From Aquabacterium sp. (GTDB taxonomy: Bacteria; Pseudomonadota; Gammaproteobacteria; Burkholderiales; Burkholderiaceae_C): 64,000 nucleotides of DNA. This document shows positions 1-7,811 of this stretch, piece by piece. Where the stretch lies: NCBI GenBank assembly GCA_030654395.1, contig JAURXM010000020.1, positions 1 to 64,000 on the forward strand, given 5' to 3'. The notes below the pieces were generated by a model that had not been told where the DNA came from, made no database searches, and was given only the letters and a program-made list of their open reading frames with translations. Position numbers and translations under genes: made by a program. Numbering within the stretch: the stretch's first letter is position 1; each line of letters opens with the position of its first letter.

Positions 1-147
1 TTCTCCGGCGAGGCCGGCGAGTTGCGGATGAAGTTCGGCGGCGGCAACACCCTCCTGCAGGGTGACACCAACGGCGACGGAGCGGTCGACTTCTCCGTCC
101 TCCTTCAGGGCCATCATGTCCTCGACAGCGGGTCGTTCATCGTCTGA
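1..147 (+). CDS. C-terminal fragment of a secreted RTX-type calcium-binding protein
   Basis: An open frame runs from base 1 to a TGA at 145-147 and gives the last 48 residues of a protein cut by the window edge. It contains GDTNGDGAVDF followed by LLQG and ends in FIV. This matches the C-terminal region of serralysin-like or hemolysin-type calcium-binding proteins, which are exported by type I secretion through an uncleaved C-terminal signal. The segment is far richer in G+C than the genes from acpP onward, and its context (directly before acpP) is not the normal one. The family call rests on this short tail only. The rest of the gene, including any catalytic domain, lies outside the window. 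Confidence 0.55.
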   Translation, partial: FSGEAGELRMKFGGGNTLLQGDTNGDGAVDFSVLLQGHHVLDSGSFIV

Positions 148-310
148 CGCGGGCTTCCCCGGCGGTCGGTCGCCCTCCGGCACCGGATGGCCCGACACGC
201 AGACAAAGACCACATGACGAGCGGGGGGCCGACGGCTCCCCGAAGAATTCGCCGGTCCTTGGCCCGACCGGCGCGGCGTGGGCAGCGAATCCTGAGGGTC
301 GCCCCACCAC
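148..310. other. G+C-rich spacer of foreign composition before acpP
   Basis: I see no convincing gene here. The stretch keeps the very high G+C of the preceding RTX tail. Composition changes to that of the rest of the window near 310-330, where the acpP promoter and leader begin. The change point is the likely join between two DNA sources, either biological or an assembly artefact. ORFs covering this stretch are chance frames in G+C-rich DNA. Confidence 0.5.
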
Positions 311-313
311 CGG

Positions 314-319
314 TAGAAT
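314..319 (+). promoter_or_regulatory. Candidate -10 element of the acpP promoter
   Basis: TAGAAT lies 38 bases before the acpP start and is followed by a leader ending in a strong Shine-Dalgarno sequence (CTGGAGGAG at 348-356). I see no good -35 box at the expected distance near 291-296. That is what one would expect if the compositional break removed or replaced the native upstream sequence. Confidence 0.45.
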
Positions 320-357
320 CCTGGGCTGTCTGTGAATTTTTTACTCCTGGAGGAGTC

Positions 358-597
358 ATGAGCGATATCGAAGCACGCGTCAAGAAAATCATTGCAGAGC
401 AACTCGGTGTAGCCGAGTCTGAAGTCAGCGCCGAAAAGGCATTTGTAGCCGATCTGGGCGCCGATTCTCTGGACACAGTTGAACTGGTGATGGCGCTCGA
501 GGACGAGTTTGGCATCGAGATCCCTGACGAAGATGCAGAAAAGATCACCACTGTTCAGTTGGCGATCGACTATGCCAAGGGCCACGCCAAGGCCTGA
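358..597 (+). CDS. acpP: Acyl carrier protein AcpP
   Basis: This 79-residue acidic protein carries growing acyl chains as thioesters during type II fatty-acid synthesis in the cytoplasm. Ser37 in GADSLD is the residue that receives 4'-phosphopantetheine from the holo-ACP synthase. Length and sequence are typical for the family. The ATG at 358 is chosen because a GGAGGAG ribosome-binding site precedes it at normal spacing, although the frame is open further upstream. fabF follows, as in most proteobacteria. The gene normally before it, fabG, is absent and foreign-looking sequence stands in its place. Confidence 0.98.
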   Translation: MSDIEARVKKIIAEQLGVAESEVSAEKAFVADLGADSLDTVELVMALEDEFGIEIPDEDAEKITTVQLAIDYAKGHAKA

Positions 598-613
598 GTT
601 AACTGAGCAATGC

Positions 614-633
614 CAAGGCCCCTCGGGGCCTTG
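614..633 (+). terminator. Hairpin between acpP and fabF
   Basis: A perfect 9-bp stem (CAAGGCCCC / GGGGCCTTG) with a 2-base loop is followed by only three T residues. It could act as a weak terminator or an mRNA-stabilising hairpin that lets acpP be expressed above fabF. This would fit the high demand for ACP. Confidence 0.5.
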
Positions 634-666
634 TTTGCATCGAATCCACTTTTTGATAGAACAAGC

Positions 667-1911
667 ATGACCCGTCGTCGCGTCGTCGTTACAGGCTTAG
701 GCCTTGTTACTCCTTTGGGTAACAACGTCCAAGATTCCTGGTCGAATCTGCTTGCCGGACAATCCGGCATTCAAACCATCACCAAGTTCGATGCCTCGGC
801 GTTCACCTGCCAGATTGCAGGCGAGGTCAAGGGTTTCAATATCGAGGATTACATCCCCGCTAAAGAGGCCCGTCACATGGACACATTCATACATTACGGA
901 TTGGCAGCCAGCATGCAGGCCGTCCGTGATGCGGGCTTGCCTACCGGCGACGCCCTGACCCCTGAACTGGCTGAGCGCATCGGCGTCATGGTGGGCTCGG
1001 GCATCGGGGGCTTGCCTATGATTGAGGACACCCACAAGGACTACGTCGAGCGCGGCCCTCGCCGCATCTCGCCTTTCTTTGTGCCGGCCTCGATCATCAA
1101 CATGATCTCTGGACACGTCTCCATTCAGTACGGCTTTAAAGGCCCGAACATCGGCGTGGTCACGGCCTGTACAACAGGATTGCACGCCATTGGTTTGGCT
1201 GCTCGCATGATTGAATACGGTGATGCCGATGTCATGGTCGCGGGCGGGGCAGAGTCAACCATTTCCCCCTTGGGTCTCGGCGGTTTTGCTTCAGCTCGCG
1301 CGCTATCTACGCGCAATGAAGATCCCAAAACAGCATCGCGTCCTTGGGACAAAGACCGCGATGGTTTTGTCTTGGGTGAAGGCGCTGGCGTGTTGGTGCT
1401 CGAAGAGTACGAGAGCGCTAAAGCACGTGGCGCAAAAATTTACGCTGAATTGGCTGGTTTTGGGATGAGTGGAGACGCTTATCACATGACCGCACCTGAT
1501 GCGGATGGCCCTAGAAGGGCGATGCTTGGAGCGCTGCGCAACGCTGGATTGAATACGGATCAAGTTCAGTACCTCAATGCACACGGCACATCAACTCCCT
1601 TGGGTGATGTCAATGAAACCAAGGCCATCAAAGCTGCGTTTGGTGACCACGCCAAGGGCCTTGTTGTCAATTCGACCAAGTCGATGACAGGGCATTTGTT
1701 GGGTGGTGCGGGCGGGATTGAGTCCGTCTTTACAGTGCTGGCGTTACACAAGCAAGTATCCCCGCCGACCATCAACATCTTCAATCAAGATCCGGAGTGC
1801 GATCTGGATTACTGCGCCAACACAGCTCGCGAGATGAAAATCGATGCAGCGATGAAGAATAATTTTGGCTTTGGGGGGACCAATGGTTCTCTTGTCTTTA
1901 AGCGCATCTAA
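667..1911 (+). CDS. fabF: 3-oxoacyl-[acyl-carrier-protein] synthase II FabF
   Basis: FabF (KAS II) condenses malonyl-ACP with acyl-ACP to elongate fatty acids and is needed for temperature control of unsaturated chains. The 414-residue protein starts [12 protein letters not shown] and carries the condensing-enzyme triad: Cys168 in TACTTG, His306 in [11 protein letters not shown] and His343 in GHLLGG. It ends in the Gly-rich NNFGFGGTN motif. The ATG at 667 is the canonical start; the extra codons back to 610 overlap the hairpin and are not coding. It lies 69 bases after acpP. Confidence 0.98.
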   Translation: MTRRRVVVTGLGLVTPLGNNVQDSWSNLLAGQSGIQTITKFDASAFTCQIAGEVKGFNIEDYIPAKEARHMDTFIHYGLAASMQAVRDAGLPTGDALTPELAERIGVMVGSGIGGLPMIEDTHKDYVERGPRRISPFFVPASIINMISGHVSIQYGFKGPNIGVVTACTTGLHAIGLAARMIEYGDADVMVAGGAESTISPLGLGGFASARALSTRNEDPKTASRPWDKDRDGFVLGEGAGVLVLEEYESAKARGAKIYAELAGFGMSGDAYHMTAPDADGPRRAMLGALRNAGLNTDQVQYLNAHGTSTPLGDVNETKAIKAAFGDHAKGLVVNSTKSMTGHLLGGAGGIESVFTVLALHKQVSPPTINIFNQDPECDLDYCANTAREMKIDAAMKNNFGFGGTNGSLVFKRI

Positions 1912-1950
1912 AGCCATACAACGTGGCCTTGAGTTGCCGCTGATTTCGCC

Positions 1951-2538
1951 ATGCCGACACACCCTCTGACCACGCCTGCTGAATGGCAATTTCAGCCTGG
2001 TATGGTTGGTCCGGCTGTGTTGCCGTATGTCGGTGGCGCATTGTGGTTGTCCAGCGCTGCCGTGCTGCTTGTTTGGGTCGCGGCCATACTGCATGACGCC
2101 GTTGTTTGGGGATTTGCCCCTTTGCCGATGTTGTCAGCTTTGCTGCTGTCTTTGGCTTGGTTAGGCTGTGCATGGCATGTCTGGCGGCGTTGGCGTTTGC
2201 CTCAAGACACCTTGACGCTGGAGTGGACAGGGTTGCCGTCGACAGATGTGCCCGTCAATCGACTAGATGAGGCCTTGCCGCCAGTTGGCTTTCGGGTTCG
2301 GCAATGGCAACTTGCTGTTCAGCCTCGCATCATTTTGAACCTTAAGCAGTGGCAGTTGCTGCGTATCAAAGCACGGGGATCACATCTCCCGTGGCGCAAA
2401 GTACCTGTGGTTTGGGTCTGGTTTGATACCCGATCGGGCCCTTCAGCACACAAATTGCGCACTCTGTTACAACTTCCTTTGAGCATGACTGAGGCGGATG
2501 CACAGAGCTTGCCAATGCAGGTTAAGGTGCGCGCATGA
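1951..2538 (+). CDS. Membrane protein of unknown function, coupled to rpoE
   Basis: This 195-residue protein has two hydrophobic segments (about residues 28-50 and 55-75), ending in HVWRRWR, so it probably forms an inner-membrane hairpin. A soluble basic C-terminal part follows with several Trp residues (WQL, WRKVPVVWVW). I recognise no enzyme motif. Its stop overlaps the rpoE start by four bases (ATGA), so the two are probably translated together. Other Burkholderiales often have an unnamed small protein in this slot. A role with the sigma-E module is only a guess from position. Confidence 0.75.
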   Translation: MPTHPLTTPAEWQFQPGMVGPAVLPYVGGALWLSSAAVLLVWVAAILHDAVVWGFAPLPMLSALLLSLAWLGCAWHVWRRWRLPQDTLTLEWTGLPSTDVPVNRLDEALPPVGFRVRQWQLAVQPRIILNLKQWQLLRIKARGSHLPWRKVPVVWVWFDTRSGPSAHKLRTLLQLPLSMTEADAQSLPMQVKVRA

Positions 2539-3230
2539 TCACCACTGAGTCGCATGACACCAATCACCTTGTGGGTGCCCTAACGCCTATAACGGATGCC
2601 ACCGAGCACATTGCTTTGGTGACCCCAATTGTGGATGTGGACGCCCCGTTGGTTGAGCGCGTCAAGCGGGGCGATCAGAAAGCTTTCGAGATGTTGGTCG
2701 TGAAGTACCAACGCCGCATTGAGCGCTTGATCGGCCGGATGATTCGGGATGTCGATTTGGTTGAAGACATTGCACAGGAAACATTCATCCGTGCTTACCG
2801 CGCCTTGCCAGGTTTTCGAGGTGAGAGTGCCTTCTACACTTGGCTCTATCGGATTGCAGTCAATACAGCCAAAAAGGCCATGATCGGCCTCGTTCGGGAT
2901 CCTCTCATCACCGAAGCGGCGATGGCCTCTTTTGATGACGAGGATGAGCCTTCGCGCATTGAAAGCGGCCTTAGCGATGGCGACAATCCAGAGTCGCTGA
3001 TGGCCACTCGCCAAGTAGCTCAGGCGGTGAATGCGGCGATCGAGGCTTTGCCGGAGGGGTTGCGTCAGGCCATCACATTGCGTGAAATGGATGGCATGAG
3101 CTACGAGGAAATCTCCGAGCTGATGAACTGCCCGATTGGGACGGTTCGCTCTCGGATTTTCCGTGCACGGGAAGCCATTGCGACACGCTTGCGCCCCTTG
3201 TTGGACAACCGTCAGGGTGAGCGCTGGTAA
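2535..3230 (+). CDS. rpoE: ECF RNA polymerase sigma factor RpoE (AlgU)
   Basis: An extracytoplasmic-function sigma factor of 231 residues that directs transcription of envelope-stress genes. Region 2 is clear (AFEMLVVKYQRRIERLIGRM, then DVDLVEDIAQETFIRAYRAL and FYTWLYRIAVNTAKK), and region 4 has a helix-turn-helix (MSYEEISELMNCPIGTVRSRIFRARE). The N terminus is about 35 residues longer than E. coli RpoE and is weakly conserved. The ATG at 2535 overlaps the preceding gene; a later start cannot be excluded. The anti-sigma gene follows, then degP, the usual RpoE module apart from a missing rseB. Confidence 0.95.
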   Translation: MITTESHDTNHLVGALTPITDATEHIALVTPIVDVDAPLVERVKRGDQKAFEMLVVKYQRRIERLIGRMIRDVDLVEDIAQETFIRAYRALPGFRGESAFYTWLYRIAVNTAKKAMIGLVRDPLITEAAMASFDDEDEPSRIESGLSDGDNPESLMATRQVAQAVNAAIEALPEGLRQAITLREMDGMSYEEISELMNCPIGTVRSRIFRAREAIATRLRPLLDNRQGERW

Positions 3231-3330
3231 TTGCGATTTGCAGTGAACTTTTCTGCCGGACGGCACTCCCTCATAAGGTAAGGGCGAGTTCATATGCAGC
3301 CCCTTGTGGTTGAATCAGGAGCAAATACTC

Positions 3331-4014
3331 ATGCCTGACCGCTTCAGTCAGAATCCAGTTAACCCAGAAGTGCTTTCGGCTATGGTCGACGGTGAGGCTC
3401 ACCCTCATGAGTTCGATGGCGCCTGTTCTGCTTGGAGCGACCAACCTGATTTGCGCGCTACTTGGCACACCTATCACCTGATCGGTGACGTCATGCGTTC
3501 TGAAGATTTGGCGCTGACCAGTCCAGGGGGCGCCTTCTTGCAGGGTTTTCGTGAGCGTTTGGCGCAAGAGCCGGTTGTTTTGGCTCCGACAAGTTCTAGC
3601 CGAGGCTCCAACGTCAATCACACGGCTCAGTCCGTTCAGCCTGTGGCCTTGCCGTTGCGTCGCCGAACTTGGGCTGGGCCTATGGCTGTCGCTGCTGGAT
3701 TTGTCATGGTTGTAGGCGCCTTGCTTACTGGGCAAACTGTGCCTAACGGAACTGAATCCATGGCGGATGCGTCGTCGGCGTTTGCGGCTCGGCAAATGGC
3801 AGTTGGCACATGGGGCGGCGTGGGCTCAGATAGCGTCCGCTCTGAAGGCTTGATGGCGCTTGGGGAGTCCTTTAGTCAGCCTGATGGCACTGTATTGACT
3901 CGGGGCACCCAAGTCGATCCAATGCTGCCCGATCACTTAGCCGTACCGCGTGGCGATGGTAGTTTTGCAGGGCAGGGCACGTTGACCAGCCCCTTTGTTC
4001 TTGCCGGTCGTTGA
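3331..4014 (+). CDS. rseA: Anti-sigma-E factor RseA-like protein
   Basis: A 227-residue single-pass membrane protein that should hold RpoE inactive at the inner membrane. The N-terminal cytoplasmic part has the RseA features (LSAMVDGEAHPHEFDGA and WHTYHLIGDVMRSED), and one transmembrane segment follows at about residues 118-136 (MAVAAGFVMVVGALL). The periplasmic tail is Ser/Gly-rich and poorly conserved. The ATG at 3331 has AGGAG nine bases upstream. In this family, stress triggers proteolysis that frees RpoE. No RseB gene follows; degP starts 66 bases later. Confidence 0.9.
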   Translation: MPDRFSQNPVNPEVLSAMVDGEAHPHEFDGACSAWSDQPDLRATWHTYHLIGDVMRSEDLALTSPGGAFLQGFRERLAQEPVVLAPTSSSRGSNVNHTAQSVQPVALPLRRRTWAGPMAVAAGFVMVVGALLTGQTVPNGTESMADASSAFAARQMAVGTWGGVGSDSVRSEGLMALGESFSQPDGTVLTRGTQVDPMLPDHLAVPRGDGSFAGQGTLTSPFVLAGR

Positions 4015-4080
4015 ACTAGGCCGGGTTGGATTCCTGTTACCGTTCCGTTCCCCACTTTAGATTAGTCGGAGCTTTCTTAT

Positions 4081-5628
4081 ATGACGTCCTCTCATCAGTC
4101 CGGTGCTAAGCCTATATCTGTTGTTCGCCGCACGCTGGTTGTGGGTGCGGTGGTATCGGCTGTTGGCTTGGCTTTGAGTTCCAGCCTGTTCCCGCATCCT
4201 TCTCAGGCTCAGCAAGCCCCGCAGCCCGTGGCAGCCATACAGGCGCAGGCACCAGCTAATCCGCTGATCGTGAAGGGTTTGCCCGATTTCACCGAGTTGG
4301 TTGAGCGTGTTGGTCCTTCGGTTGTCAGCATCCGCACGACGCAGCGCGTGACCAACGAAGAAGAGGTGGGCGGTGATGAAGCCGATGCACAAATGCGTGA
4401 GTTCTTCCGCCGCTTTTTTGGCACGCCCATGCCTGGTCAGCAACAGCGCAAGAAAAACCCCAATAAAGGGCCAAATCAAGGTGAAGAGCGGGCGCGAGGG
4501 CTTGGCTCCGGGTTCATTGTGAGCACGGATGGCTACGTTTTGACCAATGCGCATGTTGTGGAGGGCGCCGATGAGGTCTATGTTAACTTGACTGATAAGC
4601 GAGAGTTCAAGGCCAAGATCATTGGTGTAGACAAACGCACAGACGTGGCTGTTCTCAAAATCGAGGCCAGCAAGCTACCCTCAGTAGCCATAGGCGATGT
4701 GAGTCGGTTAAAGGTTGGCGAGTGGGTGATGGCCATTGGCACGCCCTTTGGGCTGGACAACACCGTCACCGCAGGCATTGTCAGCGCCAAGGCCCGTGAT
4801 ACCGGAGAAGAGATTCGGTTCATCCAAACAGATGTGGCGGTCAATCCTGGTAATTCGGGCGGCCCATTGATCAATATGCGGGGTGAGGTCGTTGGCATCA
4901 ACTCCCAGATATTGAGTCGCTCAGGCGGTTTCATGGGCATTTCTTTGTCTATTCCTATCGACGACGCAATCAAGGTCTCGGATCAGCTTCGTGCGGGTGG
5001 CAAAGTCGTGCGTGGCCGCATCGGGGTAGGTATTGGGCCCGTCAGCAAGGATGTGGCCGAGTCCATTGGTTTGGGTAAGCCAATGGGTGCGCTTGTGCAA
5101 AGCATCGAGCCAGGCACGCCAGCAGAGAAGGCGGGGCTGGAAGTTGGCGACATCATCACCAAGTTCGCTGATAAAACCATCGACAAAGCACAAGATTTGC
5201 CTAGGCTTGTTGGTGCAACCAAACCTGGCAGCAAGGCTGTTATTCAGGTGTTCCGCCGGGGTACTCTCCAGAACCTGACTGTGACTGTGGCCGAGTTGGA
5301 TACGACTCAAGCCAAGCTTGAGTCAAATACCAAAGACAGCGCCAAGGGCGGCCTGGTGTCGTTAGGGATGAGCGTGGCTGATCTGACGCCAGAGCAACGG
5401 CGTGAGTTAGCCCTCAAGGGAGGCGTGCTTGTTGAGGCGGTGACTGGTCCTGCTGCACATGCTGGCGTGCAAGCCGGTGACGTGATTTTGGCCGTTGCCA
5501 ATACGCAGGTTGGCTCGGTAAAAGGGTTCGAGTCTGCCTTGGCCAAGCTAGACAAAACGCGCCCTGTCAGCCTGTTGGTTCGCCGTGGTGACCGTGCTCA
5601 ATATGTTGTGATCAGGCCTGGTAACTAG
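4081..5628 (+). CDS. degP: Periplasmic serine protease of the DegP/MucD (Do) family
   Basis: A 515-residue envelope protease and chaperone that clears misfolded periplasmic proteins. After a basic start, a signal peptide hydrophobic core runs through about residues 20-36 and ends in SQAQQ. The trypsin-like triad is His158 (TNAHVV), Asp188 (RTDVAVL) and Ser259 (NPGNSGGPL). Two PDZ domains follow at about 300-390 and 410-505. Position after rpoE-rseA supports MucD-type function and sigma-E control. A Lys/Gln-rich loop near residues 120-135 corresponds to the variable LA loop. Confidence 0.96.
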   Translation: MTSSHQSGAKPISVVRRTLVVGAVVSAVGLALSSSLFPHPSQAQQAPQPVAAIQAQAPANPLIVKGLPDFTELVERVGPSVVSIRTTQRVTNEEEVGGDEADAQMREFFRRFFGTPMPGQQQRKKNPNKGPNQGEERARGLGSGFIVSTDGYVLTNAHVVEGADEVYVNLTDKREFKAKIIGVDKRTDVAVLKIEASKLPSVAIGDVSRLKVGEWVMAIGTPFGLDNTVTAGIVSAKARDTGEEIRFIQTDVAVNPGNSGGPLINMRGEVVGINSQILSRSGGFMGISLSIPIDDAIKVSDQLRAGGKVVRGRIGVGIGPVSKDVAESIGLGKPMGALVQSIEPGTPAEKAGLEVGDIITKFADKTIDKAQDLPRLVGATKPGSKAVIQVFRRGTLQNLTVTVAELDTTQAKLESNTKDSAKGGLVSLGMSVADLTPEQRRELALKGGVLVEAVTGPAAHAGVQAGDVILAVANTQVGSVKGFESALAKLDKTRPVSLLVRRGDRAQYVVIRPGN

Positions 5629-5733
5629 AAAAAAACCGGGGCAAGTCGGTTGCCACGCCTTGATGCCGGCCATTTGTCACACAAACCTGCGTTGGTTTTA
5701 GGGTTGCTAGATCACGCAGGGTTCTCATTTTGC

Positions 5734-5857
5734 TGTTGATAACTTGGTGTGGGTGCCTGCTATTGCCTCTACAATCGCCGCTCTGACGCACCCCCGTCAA
5801 GAAGCACCTGACTTCAACAAAGTTACGCACATAAAGATGTGGATAACGTGTTGATAA
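5734..5857. promoter_or_regulatory. Cluster of DnaA-box-like sequences upstream of lepA
   Basis: Four 9-mers match or nearly match the DnaA consensus TTATNCACA: TGTTGATAA at 5734-5742 (one mismatch), TTACGCACA at 5823-5831 (one mismatch), TGTGGATAA at 5838-5846 (perfect on the minus strand) and TGTTGATAA at 5849-5857 (one mismatch). Three of them sit within 35 bases. Such a cluster in a non-coding gap suggests DnaA binding, for regulation or titration. It need not be an origin; no dnaA, dnaN or gyrB gene is present. Confidence 0.45.
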
Positions 5858-5924
5858 GGTGTTTTTTGGGGGCCGCAACAATCCTGCCCGTGGCTGTGAC
5901 GCAGTCTTTTCGGAGGGTTTTCGC

Positions 5925-5930
5925 TACAAT
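5925..5930 (+). promoter_or_regulatory. Candidate -10 element for the pre-lepA RNA
   Basis: TACAAT lies about seven bases before the first of two hairpins that precede lepA. The -35 region near 5903-5908 (GTCTTT) is poor. Transcription would start near 5937. Confidence 0.4.
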
Positions 5931-5936
5931 GAAAGC

Positions 5937-6002
5937 CCAACAAGCAGTTGCCATACGTTTTTGTTGGAAGGCGCGTCAATCCTTTGGACGTGCCTTTTTT
6001 TT
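5937..6002 (+). ncRNA. Candidate small RNA or attenuator leader before lepA
   Basis: About 65 bases fold as two stem-loops followed by a run of eight T. Hairpin 1 pairs CCAACAA (5937-5943) with TTGTTGG (5961-5967). Hairpin 2 pairs 5968-5977 with 5987-5996 (ten pairs, one G-U) around a 9-base loop. The T-run (5995-6002) ends directly at the lepA ATG. Promoter, structure and intrinsic terminator together look like a small RNA, or a leader that limits read-through into lepA. No family was recognised. Confidence 0.5.
5968..6002 (+). terminator. Intrinsic terminator abutting the lepA start codon
   Basis: A 10-bp stem (AAGGCGCGTC / GACGTGCCTT) with loop 5978-5986 is followed by TTTTTTTT, and the next base is the A of the lepA ATG. 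It ends the candidate small RNA and also occupies the place where the lepA ribosome-binding site should be. Confidence 0.7.
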
Positions 6003-7811
6003 ATGAATAACATCCGCAATTTTTCTATCATTGCTCACATCGACCATGGTAAATCCACCCTGGCCGATCGCATCATTCAGCGCTGTGGCGGTTTGAGCGA
6101 CCGTGAGATGGAAGCACAAGTGCTCGACTCGATGGACATCGAGCGCGAGCGTGGCATCACCATCAAAGCGCAAACCGCAGCACTGACTTACAAGGCCAAA
6201 GACGGCCAAGTCTACAACTTCAACCTGATTGACACGCCTGGACACGTGGACTTCTCATATGAGGTCAGCCGGTCGCTGTCTGCCTGCGAAGGTGCTTTGT
6301 TGGTTGTGGATGCAAGTCAGGGTGTAGAGGCTCAGACTGTCGCCAACTGCTATACCGCACTTGAGTTGGGGGTGGAGGTGTTGCCCGTCCTCAATAAGAT
6401 GGACTTGCCGCAGGCGGACCCTGACCGTGCCAAGTTGGAGATCGAAGACGTCATCGGCATTGATGCAACGGATGGCATTCCTTGTTCGGCTAAAACCGGC
6501 ATGGGCATCGACGATATTCTTGAGGCCGTCGTGGCTCGGATGCCACCACCTAAAGGGGATCCTACTGGGCCTTTGCGCGCCATGATCATCGACTCATGGT
6601 TTGACAACTATGTCGGCGTGGTCATGTTGGTGCGTGTCGTCGATGGTCAACTGCGCAAAGGTGAGCGCATTCGCATGATGGCCTCCAATGCGGTGTATCC
6701 GGCTGATCATTTGGGTGTGTTCTCTCCCAAATCGGTTGATCGTGAAGTGCTCACAGCCGGTCAAGTAGGCTTCATCATTGCGGGCATCAAAGAGCTGCAA
6801 GCCGCCAAGGTTGGCGATACCGTGACGGTTGAGAAGAAACTGCCCAATAACGCAGGCCCTGCGGTCGAGGCGTTACCTGGCTTCAAGGAAATTCAGCCAC
6901 AGGTGTTTGCTGGACTCTACCCAACAGAAGCCAGCGAATACGATCAACTGCGTGATGCGCTGGAAAAGCTCAAACTCAACGACTCGTCTTTGCGGTATGA
7001 GCCTGAGGTTTCGCAGGCACTGGGTTTTGGGTTCCGTTGCGGTTTCTTGGGCTTGCTGCACATGGAAATTGTGCAAGAGCGCTTGGAGCGTGAGTTCAAT
7101 CAAGACTTGATCACCACCGCACCCAGCGTGGTCTATCAGGTTGAGCTGAATGGTGGTGAGGTCATCGAGGTTGAGAACCCCTCGAAGATGCCAGAGTTGC
7201 CCCGAATCAAAGAAATCCGTGAGCCCATCGTCACCGTGCATCTGTACATGCCACAAGACTATGTGGGCCCGGTGATGACGCTGGCTAATCTCAAGCGCGG
7301 TGTTCAACTGAATATGGCCTATCACGGTAGGCAAGTCATGTTGACCTACGAAATGCCATTGGCTGAGATCGTTTTGGACTTCTTTGATAAGCTCAAAAGC
7401 GTATCGCGGGGCTATGCATCCATGGACTACGAGTTCAAGGAGTACCGCGCAGCAGATGTCGTCAAGGTGGACATTCTGATCAATGGTGACCGTGTTGATG
7501 CGCTCTCCATCATCGTGCACAAAGTACAAAGCGTGTACCGTGGGCGGGGTGTGGTTGCGAAGATGCGCGAGCACATTCCGCGTCAGATGTATGACGTGGC
7601 GATTCAAGCGGCGATAGGTGGCAATATCATCGCCCGCGAAGACATCAAGGCCTTGCGCAAGAACGTGCTGGCAAAATGCTATGGCGGTGATATCAGCCGC
7701 AAGCGCAAGTTGCTCGAGAAACAAAAGGCCGGTAAGAAACGGATGAAGCAGATTGGTACCGTCGAGGTGCCTCAAGAAGCTTTCCTGGCCATCCTTCAAG
7801 TGGACGATTAA
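6003..7811 (+). CDS. lepA: Translation elongation factor 4 (LepA)
   Basis: LepA is a 602-residue ribosome-associated GTPase acting in translation and ribosome assembly. The start [20 protein letters not shown] is the family's canonical N terminus with the G1 loop [16 protein letters not shown] (G3) and NKMD (G4) follow. The C terminus has the Lys-rich [17 protein letters not shown] typical of LepA. The frame is open back to 5859, but those residues are not LepA-like. There is no Shine-Dalgarno at normal distance because a terminator U-tract ends at the ATG. The stop overlaps the lepB ATG by one base. Confidence 0.97.
   Translation: MNNIRNFSIIAHIDHGKSTLADRIIQRCGGLSDREMEAQVLDSMDIERERGITIKAQTAALTYKAKDGQVYNFNLIDTPGHVDFSYEVSRSLSACEGALLVVDASQGVEAQTVANCYTALELGVEVLPVLNKMDLPQADPDRAKLEIEDVIGIDATDGIPCSAKTGMGIDDILEAVVARMPPPKGDPTGPLRAMIIDSWFDNYVGVVMLVRVVDGQLRKGERIRMMASNAVYPADHLGVFSPKSVDREVLTAGQVGFIIAGIKELQAAKVGDTVTVEKKLPNNAGPAVEALPGFKEIQPQVFAGLYPTEASEYDQLRDALEKLKLNDSSLRYEPEVSQALGFGFRCGFLGLLHMEIVQERLEREFNQDLITTAPSVVYQVELNGGEVIEVENPSKMPELPRIKEIREPIVTVHLYMPQDYVGPVMTLANLKRGVQLNMAYHGRQVMLTYEMPLAEIVLDFFDKLKSVSRGYASMDYEFKEYRAADVVKVDILINGDRVDALSIIVHKVQSVYRGRGVVAKMREHIPRQMYDVAIQAAIGGNIIAREDIKALRKNVLAKCYGGDISRKRKLLEKQKAGKKRMKQIGTVEVPQEAFLAILQVDD

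Noticed and set aside
187-597. A 136-residue protein extending acpP upstream to 187
   Set aside because: The added 57 residues come from the G+C-rich foreign segment and the acpP leader. The ATG at 358 has a strong ribosome-binding site and gives the canonical ACP.
3231-3330. GAACTT at 3244-3249 as a sigma-E promoter before rseA
   Set aside because: The only -10-like match (TCATA) is about 20 bases away, too far for the ECF sigma-E spacing, so autoregulation at this site is not supported.
5629-5860. A chromosomal replication origin before lepA
   Set aside because: DnaA-like boxes are present, but there is no long A+T-rich unwinding region and no dnaA, dnaN, gyrB or rpmH nearby. I report only a DnaA-box cluster.
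6873-7799. A 308-residue open frame on the minus strand inside lepA
   Set aside because: It lies wholly within the well-supported lepA gene and has no recognisable domain or ribosome-binding site. It is a shadow of lepA codon bias.
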